Part shown: in pieces, positions 33,734-41,778 of the stretch | Layout of the letters: every line of letters starts with the position of its first letter | Numbering within the stretch: position 1 is the stretch's first letter | From: an uncultured Oscillospiraceae bacterium | GTDB lineage: Bacteria; Bacillota; Clostridia; Oscillospirales; Acutalibacteraceae | Reading direction: 5' to 3' | DNA length: 64,000 nucleotides | Assembly (NCBI GenBank): GCA_900554335.1 | Contig: USGT01000002.1 | Span: 95,738-159,737 of the forward strand | Translations under genes and position numbers: made by a program | The notes under the pieces: generated by a model | The model's input: only the letters and a program-made list of their open reading frames with translations | Database searches by the model: none | What the model was told of the DNA's origin: nothing

Positions 33734-35236
33734 TTACATGCTGCAAATTTCTATGCATTTTAATTCCGTGCGGCCGTCGTTGAAATAGAATCTTATGAAG
33801 TAGTTATCAAGGATGTATTTGTCGCAAGGAATTGATTTGACGTTGTTAATGTTGATTCCAAGGTGCGAGAAAACGGTTTTGTAGTAATCCGGGCAAGAGT
33901 AGTTGATTGATGAGAAAGGCTCGCCCATAACGGATCTTCTTTCAACCGCAGTGCTGTTTGCGCCCAAGCCCATGAAGGATTCTTTTGTTCCAAGGACGAT
34001 TTTTTCGCAAACGTATTCTCCTTTTTCGCTGTTGATTTTAAATACTATCGAAGCGTCAAGGTTGCGGTAAGTCACGATCATCTTGCCGTTTGTTTCAGTT
34101 TTGTAGGTTTCTTGGCCGAATTCAGAAGCAACATCGTCAGGGGATTTTCCAAGGTAAGCAATGTAATCAATGCTGTCAGAGCGGAAGTTCCCTGAGAAAA
34201 GCTCGGAACCAAGTTTGTCGTAGGAAGTTCCTTTGCCTTGGCGTTTCCCTTTTGAAAATTCGCCGGTGTAGATGATAACTGAAGTTGAGGTGTCATAGAG
34301 GCTTCCTTTTCCGTCGTAGGCTCCGTCTTTAAATTCTCCGGAGTAAATCACCGAGCCTGTGTCGAGGTCATAAAGGTTGCCAGTGCCGTTGTAAACTCCT
34401 CTTTCAAAGTTGCCGGCATATTGAAGCGCTGTTCCGCTGTAAAGCTTGCCTTCGCCGCCGTAAACGCCGTCTTTAAAGTTGCCTTCATAGTGGATTGTTT
34501 TGCCGTCGCTGCCGAATTCCACTGCATTGCCGTTTAAAACGTCATTTTCATGCTGGCCATAGAATTTTTTAAGCCCTGTGTCGGGGTCGTATTCTGCGCC
34601 CATTCCTGAGCGCTGGCCAACCGCGAAGTTCCCGTCGTAGATTAATTTTCCAATAGTGTTGTAAAGTTTGCCTTCGCCGCTGTAAAGGTTGTTTGCGAAG
34701 CCGCCTGTGTATGTTAAAATGCCTTCTGAATTATAAAGTTCGCCGTCGCCGCTGTATTTTCCGACTTCGAAGTTTCCTTTGTAAATTACATTTCCTTGTG
34801 AATCATATTGAATTCCGGTTCCTTTCGGGGAGCCTTTTTCCAGGTTGCCTTCAAAAACGAGCTTATCAGAAGTGTCAAAAACCCTGGCTTTGCCTGTGAA
34901 TTTAGAATATTTGAGTGTGTCGAGCCTTAAATTTGCCGTCCAGACTTTTCCTTCGGCCCAAGGCACGGCGTAATAGACCAAAAAGTAGCCCACAACGCCA
35001 ACAGCTATGATGCTCATGCACACGAATCTTTTTGAAAAGTAAAGCCCGAAAAATTGCCAGTAATTCTTTTTGCTTCTGGGGCGCGCCATGATGTTTTGAA
35101 AGAACTTTTGAATTTTTTGCTGAATGAATTGAACCGCATTGTTTGCCGTGTTTTGCAGCCGGACCAAGAATGTGGTCATTGCGGCAAGTTGAGTTTGAAT
35201 CATTGTTGAAACTCTTGAAATTATACCTTTAAACAT
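33734..35236 (-). CDS. Membrane-anchored MORN-repeat protein
   Basis: The 500-residue protein has an amphipathic N-terminus (1-60), one membrane helix at about 71-91 and then nine to ten MORN repeats of about 23 residues (roughly 110-355), with units such as YKGNFEVGKYSGDGELYN. A C-terminal domain of about 140 residues (360-500) is unfamiliar to me. MORN repeats in bacteria often form extended beta scaffolds, but their roles vary. The repeat part is predicted outside the cell if the single helix is a signal anchor. It starts 24 bases after the large sensor gene on the same strand, so the two are probably translated from one message. Confidence 0.88.
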   Translation of the reverse strand: MFKGIISRVSTMIQTQLAAMTTFLVRLQNTANNAVQFIQQKIQKFFQNIMARPRSKKNYWQFFGLYFSKRFVCMSIIAVGVVGYFLVYYAVPWAEGKVWTANLRLDTLKYSKFTGKARVFDTSDKLVFEGNLEKGSPKGTGIQYDSQGNVIYKGNFEVGKYSGDGELYNSEGILTYTGGFANNLYSGEGKLYNTIGKLIYDGNFAVGQRSGMGAEYDPDTGLKKFYGQHENDVLNGNAVEFGSDGKTIHYEGNFKDGVYGGEGKLYSGTALQYAGNFERGVYNGTGNLYDLDTGSVIYSGEFKDGAYDGKGSLYDTSTSVIIYTGEFSKGKRQGKGTSYDKLGSELFSGNFRSDSIDYIAYLGKSPDDVASEFGQETYKTETNGKMIVTYRNLDASIVFKINSEKGEYVCEKIVLGTKESFMGLGANSTAVERRSVMGEPFSSINYSCPDYYKTVFSHLGININNVKSIPCDKYILDNYFIRFYFNDGRTELKCIEICSM

Positions 35237-35260
35237 TCATATCCGTCCTATTCTTTAAAT

Positions 35261-38176
35261 TTATATAATGCAACCGGTGAAGTATTTTCCGGCATCAGGG
35301 TTTTTCTCAAGTTTGTCTAATTCTTCGTCGCAAAGCATCAAATATTTTATGCTTACTTTGTCTTTTTCATTTATTCTCAGCACTTCTGCAAATGCCTTTC
35401 GTGCTTTTTCGAATTCCGAGTTCATAAATAGCTTGATGCCATTTTCAAATGTTTCTTTCGTTGAAAGGTAAAGGTCTTTTGCGTATTTATTTTCAGTGCC
35501 GTCGATTATTTGATAAATGTCTTCTGAGTCTGTGTCAACCGGGCTGGCTGCACGGCCGATGTATCTGAAATTAAACGGAACATTTTCGCTTAGTGAATTT
35601 ATTATGTTTCCTGTTGCAACGTGGTTTATTCCAAGCAGCTTGAGCCTGCTGTCGATGTTGAAAAGCTGCATTATTTCATCCGAAATTGCAATGACTCCTC
35701 TGCGGTCTTCATTTCCTGAAACACCGATTAAAACTTCGCCCGAACCCAAGGTTATGTTCATTCTGTTTTTAATTTCTTCAGGAAGATCAACTTCTTTGAA
35801 CTGAATTGAAGCGCTAAGGGCGTCAATGAAGCTGCCGGGGAAGAAAATTATTGCGTCAAGGCCAGTGAATGTTTGAACAATACCGTTATTGTTTTCAACC
35901 ACTTTGAAAAGCTCTTCGTAGCTTCTGTTAACGGCATTAAAGACTTCGTTTTCTTTTTCAAAATCAAAGCAACCTTTGCAAGAAACATTGAAACTGATGT
36001 AAACAACATTCATCTTAATGACTTTGTGCGAATGAAGCTCAACTTGAGTGATTTTTTCTTTGTCTATTAATTTGAAAATTTCTTGCGGAACGTATCTTAA
36101 GTATTCTTTATTGAGTTTGATTAAGTTTGAAGTGTAGCGCTCGATTTTTTCAGACATCAAATTAAATGTTTGAGCAACGTCTGCGAGCTCGTCTTTCGTG
36201 CTTATTCTTATTCTTGTGTCCCACTTGCCTTTGCTCATATTGTCGATTGCTTTTTCGATCTTTTTAAGAGGTCTTAAGCACCAAGCAATAACGAAGCAAG
36301 CGAAAATTCCAATTAAAACGGTTATTACGATTATAAGCGCTGAAGAATGCTTGAATATTTGCATGAATTCGCGGGTTGTGTGGATGTCTTCATCGAGGAA
36401 GTTTCCAACCATTCCAACTACTGCGCCTTTGCTGTCTTTAATAGGAACAAAACTTGCCGAAATATTGCCGTAAACATCACGGAAGTTTGCGTGGTAGGAT
36501 TCTGCGCTGTTTTTGGCGTCTGAAAGTGCTGCCCAAGCTTTGTAGATTGCTTCGTTTTCGTCATCTTCGAGCAAATAGTCAACTAATGCATAGTTCGGCG
36601 GGACCATATCGGGGGAGGTGTATTTTAATTTGTCGTAAGAGCCTGAGTTTACGCTGTATTTTGTGTTAATTGTTGTGTAAAGTTTGCCGTAGCTTTCAAT
36701 GTATGTTACTAAGTAGTCGCTCGTGTCGCCGATGTTCAGCGAGGCTTCTTTGTAGCCTTCTTGGAGTTCATTTTTGATTTTTAAATAGTCCGAGTTCATG
36801 TAACCGGAAATATGGTTAAGGTTTGAAAATTCGCTACCGCTTATGATATTCGCGGCGGTTTTTGCGGCTCTTTCTTGGTTAGTTGCCAGTACGCTCATGT
36901 ATTCTTTAACGCCGTCGCTTGTGTTAACGAAAATCAAAACGCCCATTGAAATGAAAAACGCAGGAAGGAACATTGCAGTGATTCTAACCGCTAAGGGAAT
37001 TCTTGTTATTTCTGTTTTCAAAAGGAATTTAAAGCCAAAGTAAAGAGCGGCTCCTGCAAGCATAACGCCCAGCATGATTAAATATCCCCAAGGGAAGAGA
37101 GCGCCTCTTAAGTCCGCCACTATGCGGTTTTCGTTCGTGCCGAATCTAACATGGTAGGCTCTATCGAATGCTTTTGATGCAGCATAATAATCATCTGCTG
37201 AAATTGTTTTAATTGTGCGAACGTCTTTCATTTTTACGTTTAGGCCTGTTGAAAGTTCGCTGTTAAGGTCATAAAGGCTTTGGAGCATTCCGCTTTGAGT
37301 ATTGAGTTTATAGAATTTGCCGTTAACGCAATCGCTGAAATAAAGGTTGTCGTTTGAATCAACGCTCATGCCAACGATTTGGAAAGGCTTTTTGCTTAAA
37401 ATATTCGAGCAATTTTCAAAGTTTCCTTCGTTGTTCGTGGCATAAAGTTCGCCGTTTAAGGTTGAGTAGTAAATTCTTCCGGTCGAAAGAACGCTCATGT
37501 CGCTAACCCATTCGTAGCTTTGGCTTGTGGTTGCAGCGTTTGTTTCAACTGTGAAACTCTTAATTTTCCTGGGGCTTTCGTTTGTGAGCGGGTCCGCGGT
37601 GATGACGCTGTAGGTGTTATTTTCGCAGGTTAAAATCGTTAATTTTTGCTCAACTATTTGAATTTTGCGGATGTAAGGCTCGGTTGGAGGATTAGCATCT
37701 TTCGAAAAATCCGTAGCGGCTATTTGCTTGATGTAGTTGCCGTTTGTGTCATACATCAAAACCGTTTCGCTCAGTGTGGGGTACAAAGACTTGTCCGCGG
37801 CGGGAGCGCTTAAATTCTTTTTTTGCTTGACGAAATAGAAGTTGCCTTTTGAGTCAACTTCAAGATTGCTGTAAACGTATGCGCTTTTATCGTCAGATTT
37901 TTCCAAGTTTATTTGGAATTTCGTTGCGCCGCTGGGGGAAACTTTTGTTATTTTGTAGGTGTCTTTGTTTTCGTTAACGCCCAGGATGTAAACATTGCTT
38001 GAAGGGTCCATGTCTGAACTCAAAAATGTTCCGAAGTTCGGCCTGTTAACGAAATACTGGACTATAAAAGACAGCACCAGCAAGAAAATAATCATTATGC
38101 CGTACTTAACTTTCGGCTGAGAAATGAAATTTGCGAATTTGGTTAGGCTTTTTTCAACATTAACTTTCTTTTCCAT
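35261..38176 (-). CDS. Large membrane sensor: beta-propeller, Cache-like, HAMP and degenerate class III cyclase domain
   Basis: The 971 residues can be divided as follows. A first membrane helix lies at 24-43. An extracytoplasmic region of about 55-330 has repeated SKGNFYF- and DSNDNLYF-type blades of a propeller. Helices lie at 361-386 and 393-417. A Cache-like sensor domain spans about 420-605. A further helix at 611-633 leads into a HAMP domain (635-688). An adenylate/guanylate cyclase homology domain (about 690-890) follows, then a TPR-like tail (900-955). In the cyclase domain the first metal aspartate appears replaced (ISFNVSC, Asn730), while Asp774 in TGLDAIIFF is retained, so cyclase activity is doubtful. 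It is the first gene of a unit with the MORN protein and is divergent from the pseudokinase-LysM gene. Confidence 0.85.
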   Translation of the reverse strand: MEKKVNVEKSLTKFANFISQPKVKYGIMIIFLLVLSFIVQYFVNRPNFGTFLSSDMDPSSNVYILGVNENKDTYKITKVSPSGATKFQINLEKSDDKSAYVYSNLEVDSKGNFYFVKQKKNLSAPAADKSLYPTLSETVLMYDTNGNYIKQIAATDFSKDANPPTEPYIRKIQIVEQKLTILTCENNTYSVITADPLTNESPRKIKSFTVETNAATTSQSYEWVSDMSVLSTGRIYYSTLNGELYATNNEGNFENCSNILSKKPFQIVGMSVDSNDNLYFSDCVNGKFYKLNTQSGMLQSLYDLNSELSTGLNVKMKDVRTIKTISADDYYAASKAFDRAYHVRFGTNENRIVADLRGALFPWGYLIMLGVMLAGAALYFGFKFLLKTEITRIPLAVRITAMFLPAFFISMGVLIFVNTSDGVKEYMSVLATNQERAAKTAANIISGSEFSNLNHISGYMNSDYLKIKNELQEGYKEASLNIGDTSDYLVTYIESYGKLYTTINTKYSVNSGSYDKLKYTSPDMVPPNYALVDYLLEDDENEAIYKAWAALSDAKNSAESYHANFRDVYGNISASFVPIKDSKGAVVGMVGNFLDEDIHTTREFMQIFKHSSALIIVITVLIGIFACFVIAWCLRPLKKIEKAIDNMSKGKWDTRIRISTKDELADVAQTFNLMSEKIERYTSNLIKLNKEYLRYVPQEIFKLIDKEKITQVELHSHKVIKMNVVYISFNVSCKGCFDFEKENEVFNAVNRSYEELFKVVENNNGIVQTFTGLDAIIFFPGSFIDALSASIQFKEVDLPEEIKNRMNITLGSGEVLIGVSGNEDRRGVIAISDEIMQLFNIDSRLKLLGINHVATGNIINSLSENVPFNFRYIGRAASPVDTDSEDIYQIIDGTENKYAKDLYLSTKETFENGIKLFMNSEFEKARKAFAEVLRINEKDKVSIKYLMLCDEELDKLEKNPDAGKYFTGCII

Positions 38177-38291
38177 ACAATCCCCTCACATTATTTTTTA
38201 TTTCAAGCAAAATCACCGTATTTATGTGTTTATTCTGAAAAATATATAAATTGTACAAATATTTTCAGATTTTGTGATTTTACTTTTTTAA

Positions 38292-38320
38292 TTGACTTGT
38301 TTAATATAGTATATTATTAT
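38292..38320 (+). promoter_or_regulatory. Promoter of the pseudokinase-LysM gene
   Basis: TTGACT (38292-38297) and TATTAT (38315-38320) are 17 bases apart. The promoter lies in the 216-base divergent region between the sensor gene and the pseudokinase-LysM gene. The minus-strand promoter in this region is less clear. Confidence 0.72.
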
Positions 38321-38392
38321 AGAATAATTGAGTCAAGTGTTATAAAAAATGTTTTATTTATTTATTTTTTCAAAACGAGGTGTGAGAAATAC

Positions 38393-39547
38393 ATGTCTAA
38401 TATCAACAAAAGCTTAGATTATGTCTCAATGGCGTCGCTTTTTGAGGGCGAGGGTCTTAAAATTTTGGTTGCTTACAAAGGCGAAAAAAAGCTCGAAAAT
38501 TTTTTTGTTCTTAATGAATTTTCTTACAACGACGAGAATTTAGAGAAATTTAAAATACTTTTTAACATGTTTAATTCTGAGGAAAAGCCGAAAGAATTTG
38601 TCGATTTCTTCGTTGAAGATGAAAAATTTTATGCTGTTTTTACTTATTTTCAAGAAGACAGCATAGAGAAAAAATACAGCAAAACTTTTAATACATCACA
38701 TTTCGACGAAAGGTGCAAAATTCTTGAAAGCATTTTAATTTACTTTGAAAGCATTTACAGATTCCCAAGGTGTATTCTCGGCTGCCTTTCTGAGCCGGGC
38801 AACATAAGGGTTGACGAAGAAAAAAATGTTCATTTTATTTACGATTTGCGAGATATGGATAAATACATCGACGAAGCAAAAAGCATGAACTTGATTTTTG
38901 AAAATATTTCAAAGGTTATTTATATTCTTTTGGAGCCTGAAGCCCAGGCGAAATTTAATAAAGAACTTCACATAGTTATCGATAAATGCAAAAGAGGCGT
39001 TTACACTTCGATTCCTCAAATGGTAGTGGAGCTTAAAAGAGCCGAAAAAATTTCGATGAACAGTTCGTGGGGTTCTTACATTAGATATCAGCTCAGCCTT
39101 CGCAAAGATAAAATAGCTAAAATATCCAAGCTTTCAACAGCTCTTATTATGCTTATGGGCGCCGTTTACCTGGTTTACAGCAAAATAAATGAAGGCAAAA
39201 ACGCAGGCACTGCTCCGACTATGGTTGCAATTGGAGGAATTAACTACACAGGGGACACTCAAGATGAATCCGACAAAACCGTTTCGACTGAAAATATTGA
39301 CAATCAAACAGGCGAAGTTAAATCTGCGGATATTGTTCTTAGCCCTGGGCTTGATATTCAGTATGAAGATTATATAGTTCAAAACGGTGACACAATCACC
39401 TCAATTTGCAATGATTACTACAAAGATGAGAAATTTATAACAGCTGTTGCGAGCTTCAACGGGCTTGACATTAACGACATGCTCACCGCGGGCTCGATTC
39501 TTAAACTTCCTAACAGAACTGCCGTTGCTCTTTACACTTCAAGATAG
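38393..39547 (+). CDS. Pseudokinase-like protein with a membrane helix and a C-terminal LysM domain
   Basis: Numbering from the ATG at 38393 (after CGAGGTG), residues 1-220 resemble a degenerate Ser/Thr kinase fold: LGCLSEPGNIRVDEEKNVHF is arranged like the catalytic loop with Asn137, and IYDL with Asp151 sits where DFG would be, but no catalytic HRD or glycine loop is evident. A single membrane helix lies at about 245-264, then a low-complexity acidic linker, and a LysM domain at about 327-373 (YIVQNGDTITSICNDYY). This orientation puts the kinase-like part inside and LysM on the wall. The next gene is an LCP transferase. The kinase relation is a visual judgement and needs a profile search. 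Confidence 0.7.
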   Translation: MSNINKSLDYVSMASLFEGEGLKILVAYKGEKKLENFFVLNEFSYNDENLEKFKILFNMFNSEEKPKEFVDFFVEDEKFYAVFTYFQEDSIEKKYSKTFNTSHFDERCKILESILIYFESIYRFPRCILGCLSEPGNIRVDEEKNVHFIYDLRDMDKYIDEAKSMNLIFENISKVIYILLEPEAQAKFNKELHIVIDKCKRGVYTSIPQMVVELKRAEKISMNSSWGSYIRYQLSLRKDKIAKISKLSTALIMLMGAVYLVYSKINEGKNAGTAPTMVAIGGINYTGDTQDESDKTVSTENIDNQTGEVKSADIVLSPGLDIQYEDYIVQNGDTITSICNDYYKDEKFITAVASFNGLDINDMLTAGSILKLPNRTAVALYTSR

Positions 39548-39617
39548 TTTTTTCTTGAAAAAAAATTGATAATAATTTAAAATGAAAATTGTGAAAACAC
39601 AGTTTTAGGGGGAAAAG

Positions 39618-40661
39618 ATGAACAGTTCAAACGAAGATTATTCCAGCGGATATAAAAATGGATCAGGAAACGCCAGGTATGTTGACATATATTCTTCTGA
39701 AAAGAAAAAGGTTAGAAGAGGCAAAATTCCTATTTTAAGGATACTTTCTTTCTTGTTTTTCTTGTGTTTAGGGGCTATCGGTGGTGCAATGATTTACGGC
39801 TACAACACTTTGCATTCGTTTAACTACGAAGAGGTTGAGCCCGAAACTACTCAAGAAGTTAAAAAAGAAGCCGAACAACTTGGCCTTTTAAGCGACAATA
39901 TGGTTCTTAATATTTTGCTCATAGGAAGCGACTCAATGTCTACAGGCGACCACGGCAGGAGCGACTCGCTGATGGTGCTTTCGCTTAACACCAAGAGCAA
40001 AAAAATAAAAGTAACTTCAATTATGAGGGATTTGTGGGTTGATATTCCGAAATTCGGCAAAGACCGAATGAATGCAGCTTATGCTTACGGTGGCTCAAAA
40101 CTTACAATTGACACGGTTCAAAAGAATTTTGGAGTTTTAATCGACAGATATGTTTGCGTTGATTTTGAAGGTTTTGCGAAAATAGTTGATTCGCTTGGCG
40201 GAATTGACATGGAGCTCACCGCTGCGGAATGCGCTTACATTAACAAATATTCAGGGGACAAGCACACTTTGAAAGGCGCAGGAGTTAAGCATCTTACTGG
40301 TTTGCAGGCTCTTCACCATTCAAGAAATCGAAACAGCAAAGGCTCGGATTACGACAGAACTTCCCGCCAGAGAGATGTTATAAAAGCTATTGTGGAAGCT
40401 CTTAAACACTCAAGCGTTGCAAAAATGACTGAAATGATTTCGGTTCTTGGCCCGATGATAACAACTAATTTTAAACCTTCGGAAATAACAAGGCTTGCAA
40501 AAGCTTCCCCGACTTATCTTGGCTATGAAATGCAGGAGTTCCGTCTGCCAACTGATGACAACGTTAGAGATGAAACTCACGACAAGAAAATGGTTCTTGC
40601 GATTAAAGACCTAAGCAAAGCCAAAAAAGACCTTAAAAACTTCATTTATGAAACTGAATAA
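39618..40661 (+). CDS. LytR-CpsA-Psr (LCP) family protein
   Basis: LCP enzymes transfer lipid-linked wall polymers or capsule onto peptidoglycan. After a basic cytoplasmic segment and a membrane helix (about 40-62), the LCP domain runs from about 100 to 270. It shows NILLIGSDS, the arginine-bearing GRSDSLMVLSLN, SIMRDLWVDIP, NAAYAYGG and LHHSRNRNSKGSDYDRTSRQRDV. The 347-residue length is normal. The ATG follows TAGGGGG. It lies about 70 bases after the pseudokinase-LysM gene with no terminator between, and a hairpin terminator follows it. Confidence 0.93.
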   Translation: MNSSNEDYSSGYKNGSGNARYVDIYSSEKKKVRRGKIPILRILSFLFFLCLGAIGGAMIYGYNTLHSFNYEEVEPETTQEVKKEAEQLGLLSDNMVLNILLIGSDSMSTGDHGRSDSLMVLSLNTKSKKIKVTSIMRDLWVDIPKFGKDRMNAAYAYGGSKLTIDTVQKNFGVLIDRYVCVDFEGFAKIVDSLGGIDMELTAAECAYINKYSGDKHTLKGAGVKHLTGLQALHHSRNRNSKGSDYDRTSRQRDVIKAIVEALKHSSVAKMTEMISVLGPMITTNFKPSEITRLAKASPTYLGYEMQEFRLPTDDNVRDETHDKKMVLAIKDLSKAKKDLKNFIYETE

Positions 40662-40669
40662 AAAAATAG

Positions 40670-40699
40670 CCACGCTTCAAACGAGCGTGGTTTTAATAT
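40670..40699. terminator. Bidirectional terminator after the LCP gene
   Basis: CCACGCT (40670-40676) pairs with AGCGTGG (40684-40690). It is followed by TTTT on the plus side and faces a T-rich stretch on the minus side, so it can also end the convergent leucine-rich-repeat gene. Confidence 0.85.
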
Positions 40700-40707
40700 T
40701 TTGGTTT

Positions 40708-41694
40708 TTATTTTAAGATTAAATTTCTTGCGTGTTTTTTAACGTAGTTCGCTATGCTAGAATTTTTATCTGCAAGAATTGAAATAATTTGAGAGCATGA
40801 GTCGAAAATTTTATGGCCGATTTCAAGGTCTTTTGCTTTAACGACTAATTCTTTAAGCGATTTGCAGCCTAAAAACACTGAGCTTCCAATAGACTTGACA
40901 TTTTCGCCGATAGTAAATTTATATAGCGATGTGCAATTTGTGAACGCTCCTGGGCCTATGAAGTCAATTTTGTTTTCAAAATCAATTTGTTTTAGCCTTT
41001 TGCAATCTTGGAAAGCAGCATCGTAAATTGAAATTGGTCTTTCACCGGCTTTTGAAACTTTTTCAAGGTTTTCGCAGCTTTGGAACGCATAACTTGAAAT
41101 AGAGCGGGTGTTTTCATGGAGGGTTAATTCTTTTTCAGTTGCCTCAGGGCAGACTTTTAAATCTGAAAAATCTTTGCTGTAAAGTATTCCTTCATAACTT
41201 GAAAAATTTGGGTTTTTAGCTTCCACGGTGATGCTTCTCAAATTTCTGCATCCTAAAAAAGCAAATTTCTTAAGCGATTTAAGGCCTTCACCGATTTTTA
41301 TATTTTTGCAATTTTCGCAGCCGCCAAATGCCAGGCAACCGATGCTTTTAACGTTTTTCGGGATGTTTACATTTCTAAGCGAAGTGCAGGAATAAAACGC
41401 GTAGTCATCGATTGTTTCCAGGCTTTCGGGCAAGGTGATTTCCTGAATTTCTCCTCTGTCTTTAAAAGCGCCAAAAGCAATTTTTTTGATTCCTTCGGGC
41501 AAAACTACCCTTGATGAATTGCCTTTGTAAGATTTAAGCGTGCCGGCATCATCTATGATGAATGACATTTCTTCGGAAGATAAACTTGAAGAAACAGCCG
41601 GCGGATCAGCTGCGAAAGCAGTGCTTGACGAGAGTGCACCGAAAATTAAATTTGCTAACATTGCAAGGGCTTTTACTTTTTTAGAATTAAACAT
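40708..41694 (-). CDS. Secreted BspA-type leucine-rich repeat protein
   Basis: A signal peptide (about 1-28, ending TAFA-A) precedes about 12 repeats of the LRR_5/BspA type, each near 23 residues, such as IPKNVKSIGCLAFGGCENCKNI. BspA-type repeats are common on surface proteins of host-associated anaerobes and often mediate binding, but no ligand can be named. No wall-anchor motif or C-terminal helix is present at 328 residues, so it is probably secreted or held by interaction. It has its own promoter at 41747-41775. Confidence 0.9.
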   Translation of the reverse strand: MFNSKKVKALAMLANLIFGALSSSTAFAADPPAVSSSLSSEEMSFIIDDAGTLKSYKGNSSRVVLPEGIKKIAFGAFKDRGEIQEITLPESLETIDDYAFYSCTSLRNVNIPKNVKSIGCLAFGGCENCKNIKIGEGLKSLKKFAFLGCRNLRSITVEAKNPNFSSYEGILYSKDFSDLKVCPEATEKELTLHENTRSISSYAFQSCENLEKVSKAGERPISIYDAAFQDCKRLKQIDFENKIDFIGPGAFTNCTSLYKFTIGENVKSIGSSVFLGCKSLKELVVKAKDLEIGHKIFDSCSQIISILADKNSSIANYVKKHARNLILK

Positions 41695-41746
41695 CGGTTT
41701 TTCCTCCCTATTTATTTATATATTTTTAACATATTTATATACCAAA

Positions 41747-41775
41747 ATACTATCAAATCGATTGATATAAGTCAA
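41747..41775 (-). promoter_or_regulatory. Promoter of the leucine-rich-repeat gene
   Basis: On the minus strand TTGACT (41775-41770) is 17 bases from TAGTAT (41752-41747), about 50 bases upstream of the start. Confidence 0.65.
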
Positions 41776-41778
41776 CTT

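Noticed and set aside
33734..35236. Tandem DNA repeat or CRISPR-like array in the MORN gene
   Set aside because: The periodicity comes from about 23-residue protein repeats with divergent DNA; there are no identical spaced repeats.
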